Of a DNA stretch of 64,000 nucleotides, positions 32,181-43,845 are shown in pieces. The stretch spans positions 62,766,406 through 62,830,405 of the forward strand of contig OY757010.1 in NCBI GenBank assembly GCA_963580285.1, read 5' to 3'. The translations under genes were made by a program, and so were the position numbers. Numbering within the stretch: position 1 is the stretch's first letter; each line of letters starts with the position of its first letter. Source of the DNA: Lucinisca nassula. Taxonomy: Eukaryota > Mollusca > Bivalvia > Lucinida > Lucinidae. The notes under the pieces were generated by a model, which made no database searches, was not told where the DNA came from, and worked only from the letters and a program-made list of their open reading frames with translations.

Positions 32181-32325
32181 CTGAAAAGTATGTATGTTTT
32201 TTCTTGCTTCTACATGAAACATACTTATGTTCTGGCTACTCATAAGAAGCATCTCGTCGAGGTGCTTCTAATGAGTACCCATAACGTATGTTTTCGTGCA
32301 GAAAAATAATATAAGAATATCCCCT
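32181..32325. repeat. Foldback repeat, variant copy
   Basis: Palindrome centred on AGCATCTCGTCGAGGTGCTT with arms GGCTACTCATAAG / CTAATGAGTACCC and outer AACATACTT / AACGTATGTTT. Built like the 32648 family but with different arm sequence. Confidence 0.7.
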
Positions 32326-32647
32326 CTTATCTGAGGCTTTTCCTAAGTCAGTCAAACATATCTTTACCTGTTCTAGTATAGATCCATTTTCTGTTATTGA
32401 AGAGTTCAAATATTGCTGTTTCTTGTTCCAATGTTACCCACAATGTTATTGCATAGTAGTTCATTGTATAATCAGAAACTGTACATGCCCTGAAAAAGTA
32501 CAAGAAAACAGGAGTTTAAAACAGTGTTGATTTCTATAGTTGGAGAAGAATGGCCTAGTCAGCGCTATAAAGGTCATGTCGAGTCACAGATTAACCTGGC
32601 CATATTTTTGCCTTGGCATACATTGTATATCTAAGTGACTCATCCAT
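32326..32647. other. Spacer, nothing recognised
   Basis: No gene or strong repeat visible. Confidence 0.4.
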
Positions 32648-32914
32648 CATGAAAACACGCCTATATAATTTTGACACCCTTGCACCCCATTTTAATTGTA
32701 AATCTGGGGTTTACAGGGGTAAACCTTATTTTTCTTATTTCTGCTCTTAAATATAGATTGTGGATACTCGTTAGAACCGCCTCCACGAGGCGGTTCTAAC
32801 GAGTAGCCACAACCTATATTTGAGCAGAAACTAGAAAAACCACATTTTTACCTCAAATGTCTGTTTAATCGGCAGTCAAGTTTACAACATATTTTTATAG
32901 GCGTGTTTTAGTAA
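32648..32914. repeat. Foldback MITE (GAAAACACGCCTATA family)
   Basis: Nearly complete: ends GAAAACACGCCTATATAATT and ATTTTTATAGGCGTGTTTT; inner arms CTTATTTCTGCTC, GGATACTCGTTAGAACCGCC and their complements, centred on CCACGAGG. Other copies at 33067, 50705, 53822 and 54597, plus the 6150 fragment. No transposase. Confidence 0.85.
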
Positions 32915-33066
32915 TGCAGTGCAGTACCTGGCCCTTGTTGAATGTGCAGAGAATGTCCATAGAAAATAATTTATTTCTACGTCAGAATGTTGCCAGACTT
33001 GTCAGTGACAGAGATTGAATCCACAGTATCCTGAGTACCAGTCAGATGCATGTGTACAGATACACA

Positions 33067-33333
33067 TTACGCAAACACGCCTATACAAATACATTGCCAC
33101 CTTTATCGCCGAAAAAATGAAAATTTTATGATGAACAATTGTGATATTTTTCTTATTTCTGCGCTAAATATAGATAATGGGCACTCGTTAGAGGCGGTTC
33201 TAACGAGTACCCACAATCTATATTTTAGAGCAGAAATAAGAAAAATAAGGTATACCCCCGGAAACCCCAGTTTTACTATATGAAAGTGGGGTTCAAGGGG
33301 GGTCAAAATTATATAGGCGTGTTTTCGTGATGA
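33067..33333. repeat. Foldback MITE copy
   Basis: Ends CAAACACGCCTATACAAAT and TATATAGGCGTGTTTTCGTG. Central arms ACTCGTTAGAGGCGG / GGTTCTAACGAGTACCCAC. The left arm interior differs from the right, suggesting exchange between subfamilies. Confidence 0.85.
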
Positions 33334-33597
33334 TATATTATCAGACTGAGCACCTAACTGTGAAACAGCGTTTGACCAAGTGTACATTTATAGTGAACGT
33401 ACAATTACTTTAACACGAATTGCTCATTCAGCATGGCTAATTCCAACTTGATGTGAGGTCCCTTGATAATTTGCCCAACAGCTCCAGATATCCATGATAC
33501 ATTGAATGTAATTTATGGAGGATTTTGAAAAGATATGTTTACTCATCAGACTCCCTTCAATGAGGCGATTTCAAACTGAAAGCTGAAAATATATCCA
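33334..33597. other. Spacer, nothing recognised
   Basis: No supported feature in this interval. Confidence 0.4.
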
Positions 33598-33702
33598 TTA
33601 ACCCATTGTATGCGGGAAACCCCTGAAGGAGTACCTTGACAAACGGTGCAGACCAAGATCAGATGCCGCAGAATGAGGCGTCCGATCAGGGCCCGAAATA
33701 TA
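33598..33702. repeat. Hairpin MITE fragment
   Basis: TTAACCCATTGTATGCGGG start and GATCAGATGCCGCAGAATGA / GGCGTCCGATC hairpin; same family as 3604. Confidence 0.6.
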
Positions 33703-33965
33703 TGCGAATAGAATTTCCCATAAAAAAAAAAGAATAAAAACAAAAAATAGGCCTAACATCCCTTACTTACAAATGAACTTGTCCAACATATAGCAGTGGA
33801 AATGTCCACTAGTATACAATGGATTAGTAATCTTCATTATGCTCTACGATATACCTTCAGCAGTTCTTACTGCACATATCTCGAACAATTTTTATGGTCC
33901 CAATGATACTGGAGTTACTAAAGTTTGACTAGTTTGAAAAGCAGTATACAGTGAAATTCCCCTAT

Positions 33966-34150
33966 TAACCCATATCTTAGTGAATATTCATCTAAGCCAC
34001 ACCCATTTCGTTATATCAACCAATCAAATTACTTGATGTAATTTATTGCTACAAATACGTAAACTGAATGCCAAACAGTGTAGATCCTGATCAGATGGCT
34101 TCAGAAGCCACCAGATCTGGGTCTACACAGTTTGCAAAGATATGGGTTGT
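33966..34150. repeat. Hairpin MITE, complete copy
   Basis: Terminal inverted repeat AACCCATATCTT / AAGATATGGGTT, with internal CCAAACAGTGTAGATCCTGA and TCTGGGTCTACACAGTTTG pairing around GGCTTCAGAAGCC. Confidence 0.75.
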
Positions 34151-34274
34151 CGTGAACAGCAAGATAAGGGTTAAGAAGACCTAAAATTACGTCTAATTCT
34201 GTTTTAAAAAGCTTATTTGGTAGATTACAGTAATTCCTTAATTGTGTTTTCTACAAACAGTGTCCTCTGGTGGG
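34151..34274. other. Spacer
   Basis: Nothing recognised. Confidence 0.35.
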
Positions 34275-34417
34275 AGACCACCTTTGTGACTGTTCAAAAG
34301 TAGTCTTAAAGACAACTTTTGAATAGTCCCTAAGGTAGTCTTAATAGACCACCTTTGTGACTGTTCAAAAGTAGTCTTAAAAACCACTTTTGAATAGTCC
34401 CTAAGGTGGTCTTAATA
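34275..34417 (+). repeat. Two-copy 71-bp tandem repeat
   Basis: Two units of AGACCACCTTTGTGACTGTT ... GAATAGTCCCTAAGGT. Each unit has internal partial palindromy (CAAAAGTAGTC / ACTTTTGAA), so each could form a hairpin. Confidence 0.75.
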
Positions 34418-34837
34418 TTGGAATTTTACTGTACTGTCTTACCATGTTTGTAAGAGCTGCAACAAAATAAACATTTCTTCTGAAATGTGGAAGATATGTG
34501 AAAACATCAGACATTAGCGGACGGTGGTGTCGTACCTGGAAAGCAAACACTTAGCCTAGTGAAATAAATGTCAAGTTCACCAGGTCAAGGAATATGCTGA
34601 TTAAACATGTCAGGGAAAACTACTATTGTACGTGTAGCAACGTTTCATGGCCATACATGTATCTTTAAAATTGATGGTGTTAATGGTGACTCTTAAGTAC
34701 TGACATAAAATCTGACAAGGTCGCAAGACCAGATCAAACAAGGTTTGACACAAGTTATTGATGGATAGATGGAAGGGCATAAAAAGGTTTGACAAAAATC
34801 AGTTTATTTACGAAATATTAATGAGCCAGTTTTGTTT
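34418..34837. other. Spacer, nothing recognised
   Basis: No supported gene. Confidence 0.4.
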
Positions 34838-35158
34838 TGTAGGAGTTGGGGGTTTACATCCCCATCATCACTATTTAGGTCATTTTGAAGATGTTGCTTT
34901 CAATTTTGTGGGACTTTTCCCCCCACACTGAGATGAAATGACATCTCAAGCCCTGCCCCCCTACCACCCCCGCCCCCTCCCCCCCCCCCCCAAAAAAAAA
35001 AAATCAAGAATGTTTTATATGTAGGGTCTGTCCAACTTGCACCACTTTGTCTGGGCAAGCTTTGACCCTCTATGCAGTTTACCAGTACTAATGCGATCAA
35101 TTTCAGCACTGCATGGAAGCGTCATGCAGTTCAATCTATTTCTCCAAGCCCTGATGGA
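34838..35158 (-). repeat. SINE-A copy, diverged, with low-complexity insert
   Basis: Tail-side GGTTTACATCCCCATCATC, core, then a C-rich and A-rich run at about 34962-35003 replacing the central part, and head CTCCAAGCCCTGATGGACC. Confidence 0.75.
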
Positions 35159-35236
35159 CCGAAGCCCCTATTTGAGCCAGAACGTGACAGAATCTGCAAG
35201 AAAACATGTGTGACTAGAGAAGTCTAAGATCACCCT

Positions 35237-35476
35237 GGCCTCGAGGTTATAAAACATTTTCCGTGGTCAACTCAGCTGAACAAGAACTTTTTATGCTCCT
35301 AACTATTAAAATACAAACAAATCAGGCAATTTTCATGGTCATATCAGTACAGAATGTCATTTATTCTTGTCATAAATTTTAAAATGCCAATATGTTGGCA
35401 TTTTAAAATTTATGAGCAGGATAAATTTCATGCTCAAGTGAGTTGAGCACGAAAACAGTTTTATAACCTCTAGGCC
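35237..35476. repeat. Long palindrome 3
   Basis: Outer arms GGCCTCGAGGTTATAAAAC and GTTTTATAACCTCTAGGCC (about 40 bases with few mismatches). An inner perfect stem TAAATTTTAAAATGCCAA / TTGGCATTTTAAAATTTA lies near 35370-35415. A foldback element of about 240 bp. Confidence 0.82.
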
Positions 35477-35687
35477 TGACTCAGTTGCCATGAGCCACAG
35501 TACTGTCCAACCCAACCAAACTTCAAAGGCTCAAACAGCTCAAAGTTCGAGACATGGGTAATTCGAGCCACCAAATGATACTCGTAGGTATAATGGGGAT
35601 GAAGTTCTCTATATGAAGGGTTTGTTATGTGTACTCATTCAGGTGATTCCAATGAGTACAAAATATACAATATTCAAGATTTTGTTC

Positions 35688-35970
35688 ATTTGCGTTGAGG
35701 TTTTAAACCCCTATCAACACTATACAGGTTATTTTGGAGACACTGCTTCTAATTGTGTGGGAAAAGAAAAATAGGCAGACTATATGCAGCCTACTGTTTT
35801 ACTTATAATCTGTAGGCAGCCCCAATAGGCAAGGGCTGCCCATTTGTTGCTCTTCTTGCTGCCAAAAGGCAGCCTATAAGAAGAGTAGACAGCTGAAACT
35901 TAAGGGACGGTCCAACTCACCACTTTTCAAGGGCAGGCTTATATCTTTTAAGCGGTTTACACCTTTTCAA
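35688..35970 (-). repeat. SINE-A split by a palindromic insert
   Basis: The tail half (GTTGAGGTTTTAAACCCC to TGTGTGGGA, to 35761) and the head-side half (GGGACGGTCCAACTC to AAGCGGTTTACACC, from 35906) flank about 145 bp. That insert contains repeated GGCAGCC/GGCTGCC inverted motifs. Confidence 0.65.
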
Positions 35971-35984
35971 GAAGTAATTAAAAT

Positions 35985-37110
35985 ATGAGGACCACAGTGG
36001 TCCTTCATGCTCACCTGCGCTTTAAAGTAGGTCAAGATCACTCAGTGTCTATAACATTCACTTATCTGGAGGACATTACTGTAACATTTCCATGTCACCC
36101 TTACCGGCAAGTTTAAAAAGAATCCAGTTAAGCTGATGGAGCTATGCAGCAAAGAAGATTCACTGAATGCATCTTTAGAAGTCAAAGGACATAAGTCCAT
36201 ATGATAGACTGTTGTGTCAGTTTTCAGCCTTTTTCGAAATCAAACTTTTTAAAGCATAATCCACGTCCTCTTGATATGCAGGAATATCCAATCAAAACTG
36301 AAGGAAGCTTTTTAGCAGTCAATGCTTATGTAAAGCTAAGTAAGAAAAATTGAACTAGGTCATCAATCAAAGCCAACCAACAGGTTGAGATCAGCATGCA
36401 GACTAGTCAAGGGTGATAATGGAGGAATGGAAGGATGGACTGATGGACAGACAGATGAACACATGACCTACAACCATACTTTGGCCAGTTTAAAACAACC
36501 CTTGTTTCTGTCCACCTTCTCTTCAAGTTTCAAAAAGAACTGATCAAAACTAAAGAAGTTTTACTGATAACAAGAGGGAAGCAACCAGTGGTATATAATG
36601 CTCAAAAAAGTTTGATTTAGCCAGGTATTTAATTTGTATAAGGTCCTGTCCATGTCCGTCTTATATGCGAGTTTCAGGATGAAAAACAATGGTAAGGCAT
36701 AAATATATACTTTCAGCAACCAAGAGAACAAAACTAAAACTAATAGGCCGACCTAGCAAGTTATAACTAGAATTGCGCAGTCGATGGCACGCCATCGCAT
36801 ATACCCACGCCACTACATAGTCGACTCATCATGCTGTTCGCTTTGATATGTTACACGACCATGTTCTGGATTTTTTTTTTGACCACCCCCCCCCAACGCG
36901 GGGCCCACCCCTAGGGTGTCATCAAAATTCCGAAAGTGTCATGCACTCCCCAAACCAAAGATCTATCCGTCCCAAAGTTTCAAGTTTCTATCTATAACCG
37001 CCTAGGAGGAGTTATCTGGTAAGACGGACGGACGGACATACAAACGGAAGGACGGACAACAAAGACAATTACAATATCCCCACTTTTTCATCAAAAAGCG
37101 TGGGGATAAA
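35985..37110 (+). mobile_element. Tandem-core-type element, third copy
   Basis: Left end AGTGGTCCTTCATGCTCACCTG; the tail has ACGGACGGACGGACATAC, then CATCAAAAAGCGTGGGGATA with a CCCCACTTTTTCATC / GTGGGG inverted repeat. Non-coding interior with degenerate units. Boundaries are approximate. Confidence 0.5.
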
Positions 37111-37585
37111 AACAAAAGTGAAGGCAATGATCATGAATGGATACAATTAACGCACAGCTCCAATCAGAGACACCAAAAGGAAAGAAACAAAAACATGAAG
37201 TATCTAGACCCTAATGGAAACATCAATAGTGGATAGCCAAAAGGACAGTTACCGTCTCACAAAATGGCCAACTGGCTATCCAAAACAAAAAGATATAAGT
37301 GATACACACACTTAAAGACAAACCATAACAAAAATAAACTGCGACAGAAGAACCAGCTGGGCACGGTTAGTGAAAAGAATAGAAGTGAAGGCAATAATCA
37401 GGAATCGACAATTAACCCACAGCTCCCATCAGTGGCACCAAAGTGAAAGAAGCACAAACATGAAACAACTAGACCCTAATGGATACATCAATAGCGAAAG
37501 CCAAAAGGGCAGTCACTTTCCCACAAAATACCCAATTGGCTATCCAAAACAAAATAATATAAGCAATACACACACTCAAAGACAA
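37111..37585 (+). repeat. Two tandem R1 copies
   Basis: Two diverged R1 units (about 37115-37345 and 37380-37585), each with AATTAACCCACAGCTCC-like, CACCAAA, GACCCTAATGGA and CACACACT...AAAGACAAACCATAAC. The first ends GACAGAAGAACCAGCTGG, the junction at which R1 copies meet LINE 3' sequence elsewhere. Confidence 0.75.
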
Positions 37586-37589
37586 ACCA

Positions 37590-40208
37590 TAACAAGGGGG
37601 GCATGATGACCCTTTATCGCTCATCTGATCCACACCGTAGAAATGAAATGGTAAGTATAGTAAGGACCTTGTCAGAAGGAACCTACTCTATCAGAAATGG
37701 TTCAAAAGTTTTGTCAAAGTAGGTCAAAGGTCATGGTCACGGGTCGAAATTTTTGTATGGGCGGGAGGCCACTGCCAGAATGAACATACATGCCAAATAT
37801 GAAGGCTCTATCTCAAGTGGTTCACAAGTAATGATAATCTAGGTCAAAGGTCAATGTCACAGGTCAAAAAGTTTGTATGGTTGGGAAGCCCTCATCACAA
37901 GGAACATACAGGCTCTATCTCAAATGGTTAAAAAGTTATGATAAAGTAAGTCACAGGTCGAAGTCACAGGTTAATTTTTGTATGAGTGGGAAACCCTTGC
38001 CACAAAGATTCTACATCCCAAATACAACTGTACGAAGGCTCTATTCCGCAAACGATTCAAAAACTATGACAAAGTAGGTCAAAGATCAAGGTCAAGGACG
38101 CAGGTCAAACAATTTTGTATGAGTGGGAAGTCCTTGTCACAACGAACTTACATGCCAAATATGAAGGCTTTATGTAAAGTGGTTCAAAAGTTATGACCAA
38201 GTAGGTCAAAGGTCAAGGTCATAGGACAAAAGTTTTAAATGCGTGGGAAGACCTTGTCACAAGGAACAGACATGCCAAATATGAAGGCTCTATCTGGAAA
38301 GGTTCAAAAGTTATGAGAAAATAGGTCAAAATCAAAATTTTGTACGGGTGGGAAGTCCTTGTCACAAGAAACATATATGCCAAATATGAAGGCTCTATCT
38401 CAAATGGTTCAAAACTTATGATAAAGCTTTCACATGTCAAGGTCAAAGTCACAGGTCAATATTGCACGAATTAGAAGCCCCCATCATAAGGAACCTACAT
38501 GCCAAATACGACGGCTCTATCTCAAATGCTTCAAAAGTTGTGACAAAGGATGTCAGAGGTCAAAGGCTTAGGACAAAAATTTTTGTATGGTTGGGAATAC
38601 CTTGTCACAAGGAACATACATGCCAGATATGAAGGCTCTATAAGAAATGGGAAAATGTTATAACAAAGTAGGTCACATGTCAAGGTCAGGTCACAGATCA
38701 TTTTATGTATGAATAGAAAGCCCTTGTCGCAAGGACCATACATGCCAAATATGAAGGTTCTATCTCAAGTGCTTCAAAAATTATGACAAAGTAAGTCAAA
38801 GGTCAAGGTCATAGGTCAAAATTTTTGTATGGTTGGGAAAACCTTGTCACAAAGAACATACATGCCAAATATGAAAACTCTACCTCAAATGGTTCAAAAG
38901 TTTTGATAAAGTAGGTCACAGGTCAAGGTCACAGATCAAAATTTTTGCATGAGTTGGAAGCCCATGTCACAAGTTATGACAAAATGATCTACTGATCTAC
39001 AGTTTGATTTGACATGACCCATATTTGAACTTGCCTATGACATTGTCCAGATGATCATTCTAAGCAAGTTTTATGATGATTGGATCAAAACTGTGACCTC
39101 TAGAGTGGTCACAACATTTTTCTATGATCTGACATCCTGACCTACTTTTTACCCGACATAACCCATATTTAAACTTGACCCAGATTTTGTCAAAATGATC
39201 ATTATGAGCAATTTTGATGATGAACCGACCGAAACTGCGGCCTCTGGTGTGTTCAGAAGGTCTTCCTATGATTTGACCTACTGACCTACTTTTTGACCAG
39301 ACATGACCCATATTCGAACCTGACCAAGAAATGGTCAAGAAAATCATTCTGAGCAAGTTTGATGATGATCGAACCAAAACTGTGGCCTCTAGTGTGTTCA
39401 TAAGTTTTTTTCAATGACTTGACCCACTGACCTATTTTTTATCCGCCATGACCTATATTCGAACTTGACTTAGATATTGTCGAGATGGTCATTTTGAGCA
39501 AGTTTGATGATAATCAGACTAAAAATGTGGCCTCTAAACAAGGTTTTTTCTATTTTTGACCTACTGACCTACTGTTTGATCCGACACGACCCATATTCGA
39601 ACTTGACCGAGATATTGTCAAGATGATCATTCTGGAAAAGTTGATGTCGATAGGACAAAAACTATGGCCTCTAGTGTGTTCACAGGGTCTTTCTACGATT
39701 TGACCTCATGACCTACTGTTTGACCTGACATGACCTATATTCGAACTTGACCGAGATATTAAAAACATGATCATTCTGAGCAAGTGATGATCAGACCAAA
39801 ACTGTGGCCTCTTGTGTGTTCACAAGGTTTTTCTATGATTTGACCTACTCACCTACATTTTGAACCGACATGACCCATATTCGAATTTAACCGAGATATT
39901 GTCAAGACGATCATTCTGGGCAAGTTTGATGATGATCGGACCCAAATTGTGGCCTGTAATGCGTTCACAAGGTATTTTCTATGATTTGACCTACTGACCT
40001 TATTTTTGGCCAGACATTATCTATATTCAAACTTGATTGTCAAGCTGGTCATCCTGACCAAGTTTGATGATGATTGGCCCAAAACTGTGACCTCCAGTGT
40101 GTTCACAAGAAATGTTTAAGCACGGACAACGCTCAACTGATGATGCATGACGACGCCGGACATCTCACAGTCACAAAAGCTCACCATGACCTTCGGTCAG
40201 GTGAGCTA
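37590..40208 (+). mobile_element. Tandem-core element with two period classes
   Basis: Left end GGGGGGCATGATGACCCTTT / ATCGCTCATCTGATCC. First core (to about 38990): about a dozen roughly 118-bp units with GGTCAAAGGTCAAGGTCA, TTTTTGTATGG.TGGGAA and CATGCCAAATATGAAGGCTC. Second core (39000-40080): roughly 148-bp units with GACCTACTGACCTACTTTTT, GACATGACCCATATTCGAAC and AAAACTGTGGCCTCTAGTG. Tail ends CACCATGACCTTCGGTCAGG TGAGCT. Non-coding. Confidence 0.7.
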
Positions 40209-40790
40209 ACAATGCCCCATGGCAGTGAGACATGGCCATTGACAAAGCCAAATCTCCAACGTCTTCAGCGGAATGACAGGACAATGACCAGACAGGTTTG
40301 CAATGTCAAGCCACAGGACACTGTCACCATCAGGTCCAGCAAGTTACTTGAGCGTCTTGGTATTGAGTACCTGGACCTCATCCTGAAAGAGAGAAGGCTC
40401 CGCTGGTATGGACATGTGGAAAGCTCCAACGGTGCAGTCAAGACTACCTGTGACATACAGGTAGGTGGAAAGTGGGGGACTGGGAGGCCAAAGATGACCT
40501 GAAACTGTGACAGAAGAACTGCCTTGGAACGCTCAGTGGAACGAATTCAACTGAGGGGCTCAAATCGATTTTACGTGGCCAAAATCATCGCATTATTTCC
40601 GTCGCAATTTAGACAAATAATCTGTTCATTCCACATGGAGGCCTCCTAACTCATTAGTGAAACATCTCCATGAACACAAAAATCAAACAACCACACAGAT
40701 GAAACAACGGTGAGGACTCGACAGCAAGAAACCACTGAAACGCTGGAGCAAAAGAAGACCAACAGTTAGACTCTGATGGGCCTGACCATG
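40209..40790 (+). pseudogene. LINE 3' end (RT C-terminus and 3' UTR)
   Basis: Starts abruptly at GSETWPLTKPNLQRLQ and continues to LKERRLRWYGHVE and GKWGTGRPKMT, the C-terminal end of a LINE ORF (same LINE type as 41700-43740). A stop follows the RPKMT motif. The 3' UTR runs to CGCTGGAGCAAAAGAAGACC and matches the 3' half of R1 (inverse of 58020-58270). Confidence 0.8.
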
Positions 40791-41699
40791 TTGGATAACC
40801 AAAGACATTTACAGATGAATGAATACATGTATATGATATATATTATGTACATTAAAATTTTCATTTTAATAATATAAAGAATTATATATCATTCATCTTA
40901 TGTTTTAGAGACATAGAAAAGTGCATAGATGTTAAATGTGCACAAAGACGGGCAAAGACGGGGGCAAGTCCCAAAACAGACATCAAATGACATCAAAACA
41001 GACATCAAGACAACTCACCAAAACAGTCCCAAAACAGACATCAAGACAACTCACTGACACGGTTTTTGGAGACGATTCACCGTCACTTTTTGAAGACAAT
41101 TCACTGACACATTTATATTTTGCATTCATAGCCCAGATGATAAATTTGAAAATAAAATGATGTATTATCACATTTTTTAATTAAAATAAGGAATGTATAA
41201 TAACTGCATAAAATCTTTGCCTATTTATGACAAGCTAATACACAGAGACCGTTTGTAACCGCATAGGACGGCTGACGTGAATAAACCTTCACATTTTATT
41301 TTAGTAGCATGATTTAAGGGAAAATATAGATCTACTATAAGGAAACTTAGTAAAAATGATGGTTTATATTTATGAATATTGCAGTCCCATAAATCAACAT
41401 CCTAAAAGCTACAAGTTAGCCTCAGAGAGACTTTGAAACAGCTCTAAGTGACATCAAGTCAACGAGGCAACGGTGAGCGTGCATCCGCCATGCAGCAGCC
41501 TCATCCTAAATGATACAGAACAGAAGTCATGACTTGAACCTTTCCCCTATCTTAGCATAATAATCGATTCACGAACAGGCAGAAAAAGGTCTGGTCATTC
41601 ACAGGTATGGTCAGTCGAACACAATACACCATTTATCCATAATAACCTTTTAAATACCTTTGATTACCAATCATAATTATCAGTCACAGGTTGGTTGTT
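40791..41699. other. Gene-free stretch with a small minisatellite
   Basis: At about 40960-41105 the phrases AAAACAGACATCAAGACAAC and TCACTGACACG repeat imperfectly. Otherwise AT-rich and without a recognisable gene. Confidence 0.5.
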
Positions 41700-43740
41700 T
41701 TTGAACAAATGTGGAAGACGTTGGAGGTTTGGCTTTGTCAATGGTCATGTCTCACTGGCATGGAGCATTGTTAGCTCACCTGACCGAAGAGCTGTACAAA
41801 CGGCCACGTGTCTTGAACAAGAGGTGGCGGGAGGTGAGAACTGGTAGCAACTCCTTAAATTTCTTCCAGGCTGTTTTCACACGTGATGTGGTTGAAAGGT
41901 GGCAACCACCGGCTGCTGAGAGCATATCACCTAGGTAGCAACTTGTCGGATCCGACTTGGACTTCCCTCTGTGGTCTACCATCTAAGGGTCGTGCAGTTC
42001 CTTGGCACCGGGTACACCTGTAATCAGGGTCCTCTTTCAAGCGCTTGAGCCCACTGCATTTCTTGTGCACCCAGAACTTGCAGCAATAACAAAGGATACT
42101 GTTGCTGCCGACTCCAGTGCGACATACAGTTCATGGGAAATGGCCTGTACTATGCAGGAGCTCCAGACCTGAACTACAGATCATGATCTTTGTCTTTCCA
42201 GCGTTGACTCTCAGCCCTTTCGCCTCCATTGTGTCTTTCGAAGTTAAGAGCCTCCTGACACATTCCTCTAGGGATTCAGCTATGATGACAATGTCATCAG
42301 CATACAGGTCCTCCCAGGGGACTCCAGAGCGGAACTCGCATGACAAGGCTTCAAGCACAATGATGAAAAGCAGTGGGCTGAGAACAGAGCCTTGATGAAC
42401 ACCCACCTTCACTTCGAATTCTTCAATGTAACCATCACCAACATGGACACGGCTCCTAGCATTAGCAAACATCCCTTGGACCAGTCGCACAATCCACTCT
42501 TCCACTCCAAGTTTTCTTAGTGCCCACCAGATGACTTTGCGAGGCACTCGATCAAATGCCTTTTCAAGGTCTACAAGGTCTTCTGCAGGCCACAGATACT
42601 TCTCTTGCAGCTGCAGTACAACAAAAATTACATCTGTTGTGCCTCTTCCTGGGACGAAGCCAAACTGGGAATCGTCGATGGACACCAACTGCCTAATGAG
42701 GTCATCCACAATCCTCTCCAGGACTTTCATGACCTGTTCTGTCAGCTTGAGACCACAGTAGTTTCCCCATTCCAATGCATCGCCCTTGCCCTTGTAGAGA
42801 CAGACAATGAAACTCTGTTCCCAGTCAGAGGGTACCTTTCCATCACGGATGATTGCAGCTGCAAGGCCGCGGATCATTGAGGCACCCATATCACCTGCAG
42901 CTCTTATCATCTCCACCACTATGCCAGAAGGGTCTGGTGCTTTGCCAGTCTTCATCTGAGAGAAAGCCTTCTTAAGCATATCAATAGTGATTGGGATGGG
43001 CGGCCCTTCCACTGGTGGTTCATCAGACAAGTGGTCTGGGTCCCAGTCAAACTCAACATTGAGTAGCCTTTGGTAGTGTTCTAACCAAGCCCTCTGCTTT
43101 GAGTATTCACTCATTGACATCTCCCCTGCATCATTCTTTACTGGTTTGTCACCTACAACATGGGCATTCTCTCTTCTCATCTGGTTAGCAAGGTGGTATA
43201 CTTCTCAGGACTAAGGGTCAATATTCTTGTAGATCTCCTTCTCAGCTTCTTGGCGATCATGGTGCACCGCACATCTAGCAATGCGTTTGGCCACAAGATA
43301 TGATGCATGAGTGCCCTTACAACTCTTCAATGCCTTAAAGGCTTGTCGCTTGGCTGCAATGAGCTTATTAACATGCTCATTCCGCAACCAGGTTTAACGA
43401 CGCCAGCGGTGGGGCTGAGTTGTGCCACACACCTCTTCAGTTGTATTGAGCAGACCGGTCATGATGCTGTTCCATATATCCTCAGTGGTAGCATCAGCTA
43501 CACCTGCTGAGGCACTCACATGCTGGCTGAAAACCTCCTGGAAATGAGTTCTTGTCTGAGATTCTTTCAGCTTCCAAACTTTCAGTCTGGGGGTGAACTT
43601 GCGATTGGGTTTAGGTGGCACATCAATCCTCATGTCGCATACAAGAAGCTGATGTTGCAGGGCTACTTCCTTGCCAGGGATCACTTTCACATCTGTGACA
43701 AGTTTGGGCATTGTCTATCTGCGTCGCTGCGTTCCTGATT
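41700..43740 (-). mobile_element. LINE with EN C-terminus, RT and thumb, 3' end missing
   Basis: Read on the minus strand: endonuclease C-terminal and linker remnants (43711 to 43394, HQLLVCDMRIDV), a frame break near 43190, the RT frame, then further frame breaks and the thumb region (GDMLSAAGGC at about 41940). It stops at the ETWPLTKP motif, which is where the plus-strand fragment at 40209 begins. Confidence 0.82.
42131..43180 (-). CDS. LINE reverse transcriptase fragment
   Basis: 349 residues of RT with VDLEKAFDRVP at about 203-213, VGVHQGSVLSPLLF near 259-272 and catalytic YADD at 293-296. A short deletion just before VDLEKAF has removed several expected residues. It would copy element RNA, but flanking frame breaks mean no complete protein. 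The motif set differs from the Jockey/CR1 copies elsewhere in the window, so this is a distinct LINE family whose clade I do not fix. Confidence 0.85.
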   Translation of the reverse strand: MRRENAHVVGDKPVKNDAGEMSMSEYSKQRAWLEHYQRLLNVEFDWDPDHLSDEPPVEGPPIPITIDMLKKAFSQMKTGKAPDPSGIVVEMIRAAGDMGASMIRGLAAAIIRDGKVPSDWEQSFIVCLYKGKGDALEWGNYCGLKLTEQVMKVLERIVDDLIRQLVSIDDSQFGFVPGRGTTDVIFVVLQLQEKYLWPAEDLVDLEKAFDRVPRKVIWWALRKLGVEEWIVRLVQGMFANARSRVHVGDGYIEEFEVKVGVHQGSVLSPLLFIIVLEALSCEFRSGVPWEDLYADDIVIIAESLEECVRRLLTSKDTMEAKGLRVNAGKTKIMICSSGLELLHSTGHFP

Positions 43741-43845
43741 TGTACATGATAAGATGACTGTCACATTTCTTGAAACATGTGTTTCCAAGATGCAGGTCAA
43801 ATGCCAGGGCATACTCTAGAATGAGTTTCACGGTTTGTAAAGTTG

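Noticed and set aside
38219..39401. Minus-strand frames with repeated PSYLACMFLVTR or VRSSSNLL phrases
   Set aside because: Each repeat of the phrase matches one tandem unit of the 37.6-40.2 kb element; not a gene.
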